Assembly: GCF_007665395.1 (NCBI RefSeq)
Contig: NZ_VDND01000004.1
Coordinates: 297,847-361,846 of the forward strand
Length of the DNA stretch: 64,000 nucleotides
From: Pseudomonas oryzihabitans
GTDB lineage: Bacteria > Pseudomonadota > Gammaproteobacteria > Pseudomonadales > Pseudomonadaceae
Reading direction: 5' to 3'
Shown here: positions 63,556 to 64,000 of the stretch, piece after piece
How the letters are laid out: the number at the start of each line of letters is the position of its first letter
How positions within the stretch are numbered: position 1 is the stretch's first letter
Made by a program: the position numbers and the translations under genes
Notes under the pieces: model-generated
Seen by the model: only the letters and a program-made list of their open reading frames with translations
Told to the model about the DNA's origin: nothing
The model's database searches: none

Positions 63556-64000
63556 ATGGATTTTAGTGCCCAGACCGATCACCTGCTGACGGCCTTCACG
63601 GCCTGGATACCGGTGATCCTGCAATATTGCGGCAAGGTGCTGCTGGCCCTGATCACCCTGTGGATCGGCTGGTGGATCATCAATCGCCTCACCGGGCGGC
63701 TGGCCGCGCTGTTCACCCTGAGGCACATGGACCAGGCCCTGGAAACCTTCGTGGTGACCCTGGTCAACATCGGCCTCAAGGTGATGCTGGTGATCAGCGT
63801 CGCCTCGATGATCGGCATCGCCACCACCTCCTTCGTCGCCGCCCTCGGCGCCGCCAGCCTGGCCATCGGCCTGTCGCTGCAGGGGAGCCTGGCCAACTTC
63901 GCCGGCGGGGTGCTGATCCTGCTGTTCCGCCCGTTCAAGATCGGCGACTACATCGAGGCCCAGGGCGTGCAGGGCACCGTCGACTCGATCCAGATCTTCC
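63556..64000 (+). CDS. Mechanosensitive channel MscS family protein (5' part)
   Basis: The first 148 residues of an MscS-type channel; the gene runs off the window. Three hydrophobic helices are visible. The pore helix is G-A-A-S-L-A-I-G-L-S-L-Q-G-S-L-A-N-F-A-G-G (glycine/alanine-packed), followed by F-R-P-F-K-I-G-D-Y-I. It releases solutes during osmotic downshock. GGAGAGG precedes the ATG, and it is in line with yajQ. Confidence 0.9.
   Translation, partial: MDFSAQTDHLLTAFTAWIPVILQYCGKVLLALITLWIGWWIINRLTGRLAALFTLRHMDQALETFVVTLVNIGLKVMLVISVASMIGIATTSFVAALGAASLAIGLSLQGSLANFAGGVLILLFRPFKIGDYIEAQGVQGTVDSIQIF

Overview
The window is about 64 kb of GC-rich (mid-60s percent, my estimate) chromosomal DNA from a gammaproteobacterium, almost certainly Pseudomonas in the broad sense. 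The indications are the gene content (aap-type amino acid transporter, pcs phosphatidylcholine synthase, rhlB, panE-yajQ-mscS, yaaA, umuDC with a LexA box), the codon usage and the long palindromic intergenic repeats. The species cannot be named from sequence alone; a member of the P. oryzihabitans group would fit. There is no insertion sequence, prophage or CRISPR array. The single RNA gene seen is a tRNA-Gly(CCC).

Layout. 1-4.4 kb: the end of a phospholipase-D/cardiolipin-synthase-like gene, an acyltransferase-3 membrane enzyme, two small enzymes, and a GNAT/nitrilase pair. 4.4-10.8 kb, mostly minus strand: class I fumarase, a 2-hydroxyacid dehydrogenase, a HAD-IIA phosphatase, a bifunctional mannose-phosphate enzyme and YaaA. 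11.2-13.8 kb: PIN-PhoH and the molybdopterin genes moaC-moaD-moaE, then a cluster of palindromic repeats. 14-17.5 kb, minus: RhlB helicase, a CRP-domain diguanylate cyclase and a carboxylesterase. 17.8-24.4 kb, plus: the aapJQMP amino acid ABC operon behind a candidate sigma-54 promoter, then pcs, a GIY-YIG protein and a GST-like protein. 24.4-28.5 kb, minus: flavin reductase, metallophosphoesterase, a Rieske-FAD reductase, the cation exporter FieF and a lipoprotein. 28.6-33.6 kb: HrpB helicase, an SDR with an AraC regulator, and a PPOX-fold protein.

33.5-40.6 kb holds the most coherent accessory system: N-acyl-D-amino-acid deacylase, then a tightly packed seven-gene unit encoding a polar amino acid ABC transporter, RidA, an IclR regulator and a fold-III PLP D-amino-acid dehydratase/deaminase. 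It is preceded by a near-consensus sigma-54 promoter with two tandem palindromes over the predicted start. A CycA-type D-Ala/D-Ser/Gly permease lies 4 kb away. Together they suggest release, import and deamination of D-amino acids, with RidA clearing the reactive enamine/imine product.

40.8-48.6 kb: a chemoreceptor, LexA-controlled umuDC, cycA, a hybrid histidine kinase and the tRNA. 48.7-51.5 kb: a protealysin-like M4 protease with an emfourin-like inhibitor, then a visibly AT-richer pair made of a SatD-family protein with a possible nucleotide-cyclase-like core and a small membrane protein. This pair is my best candidate for an undescribed signalling or stress module. 51.5-64 kb: a lipoprotein metallo-hydrolase, RluE, a HAMP receptor with no output domain, an ArgO/ArgP-like exporter-regulator pair, an epimerase-like protein, a coiled-coil membrane protein, an ion-channel-like protein, cobalamin adenosyltransferase, a sensor kinase, PanE, YajQ and the start of an MscS channel.
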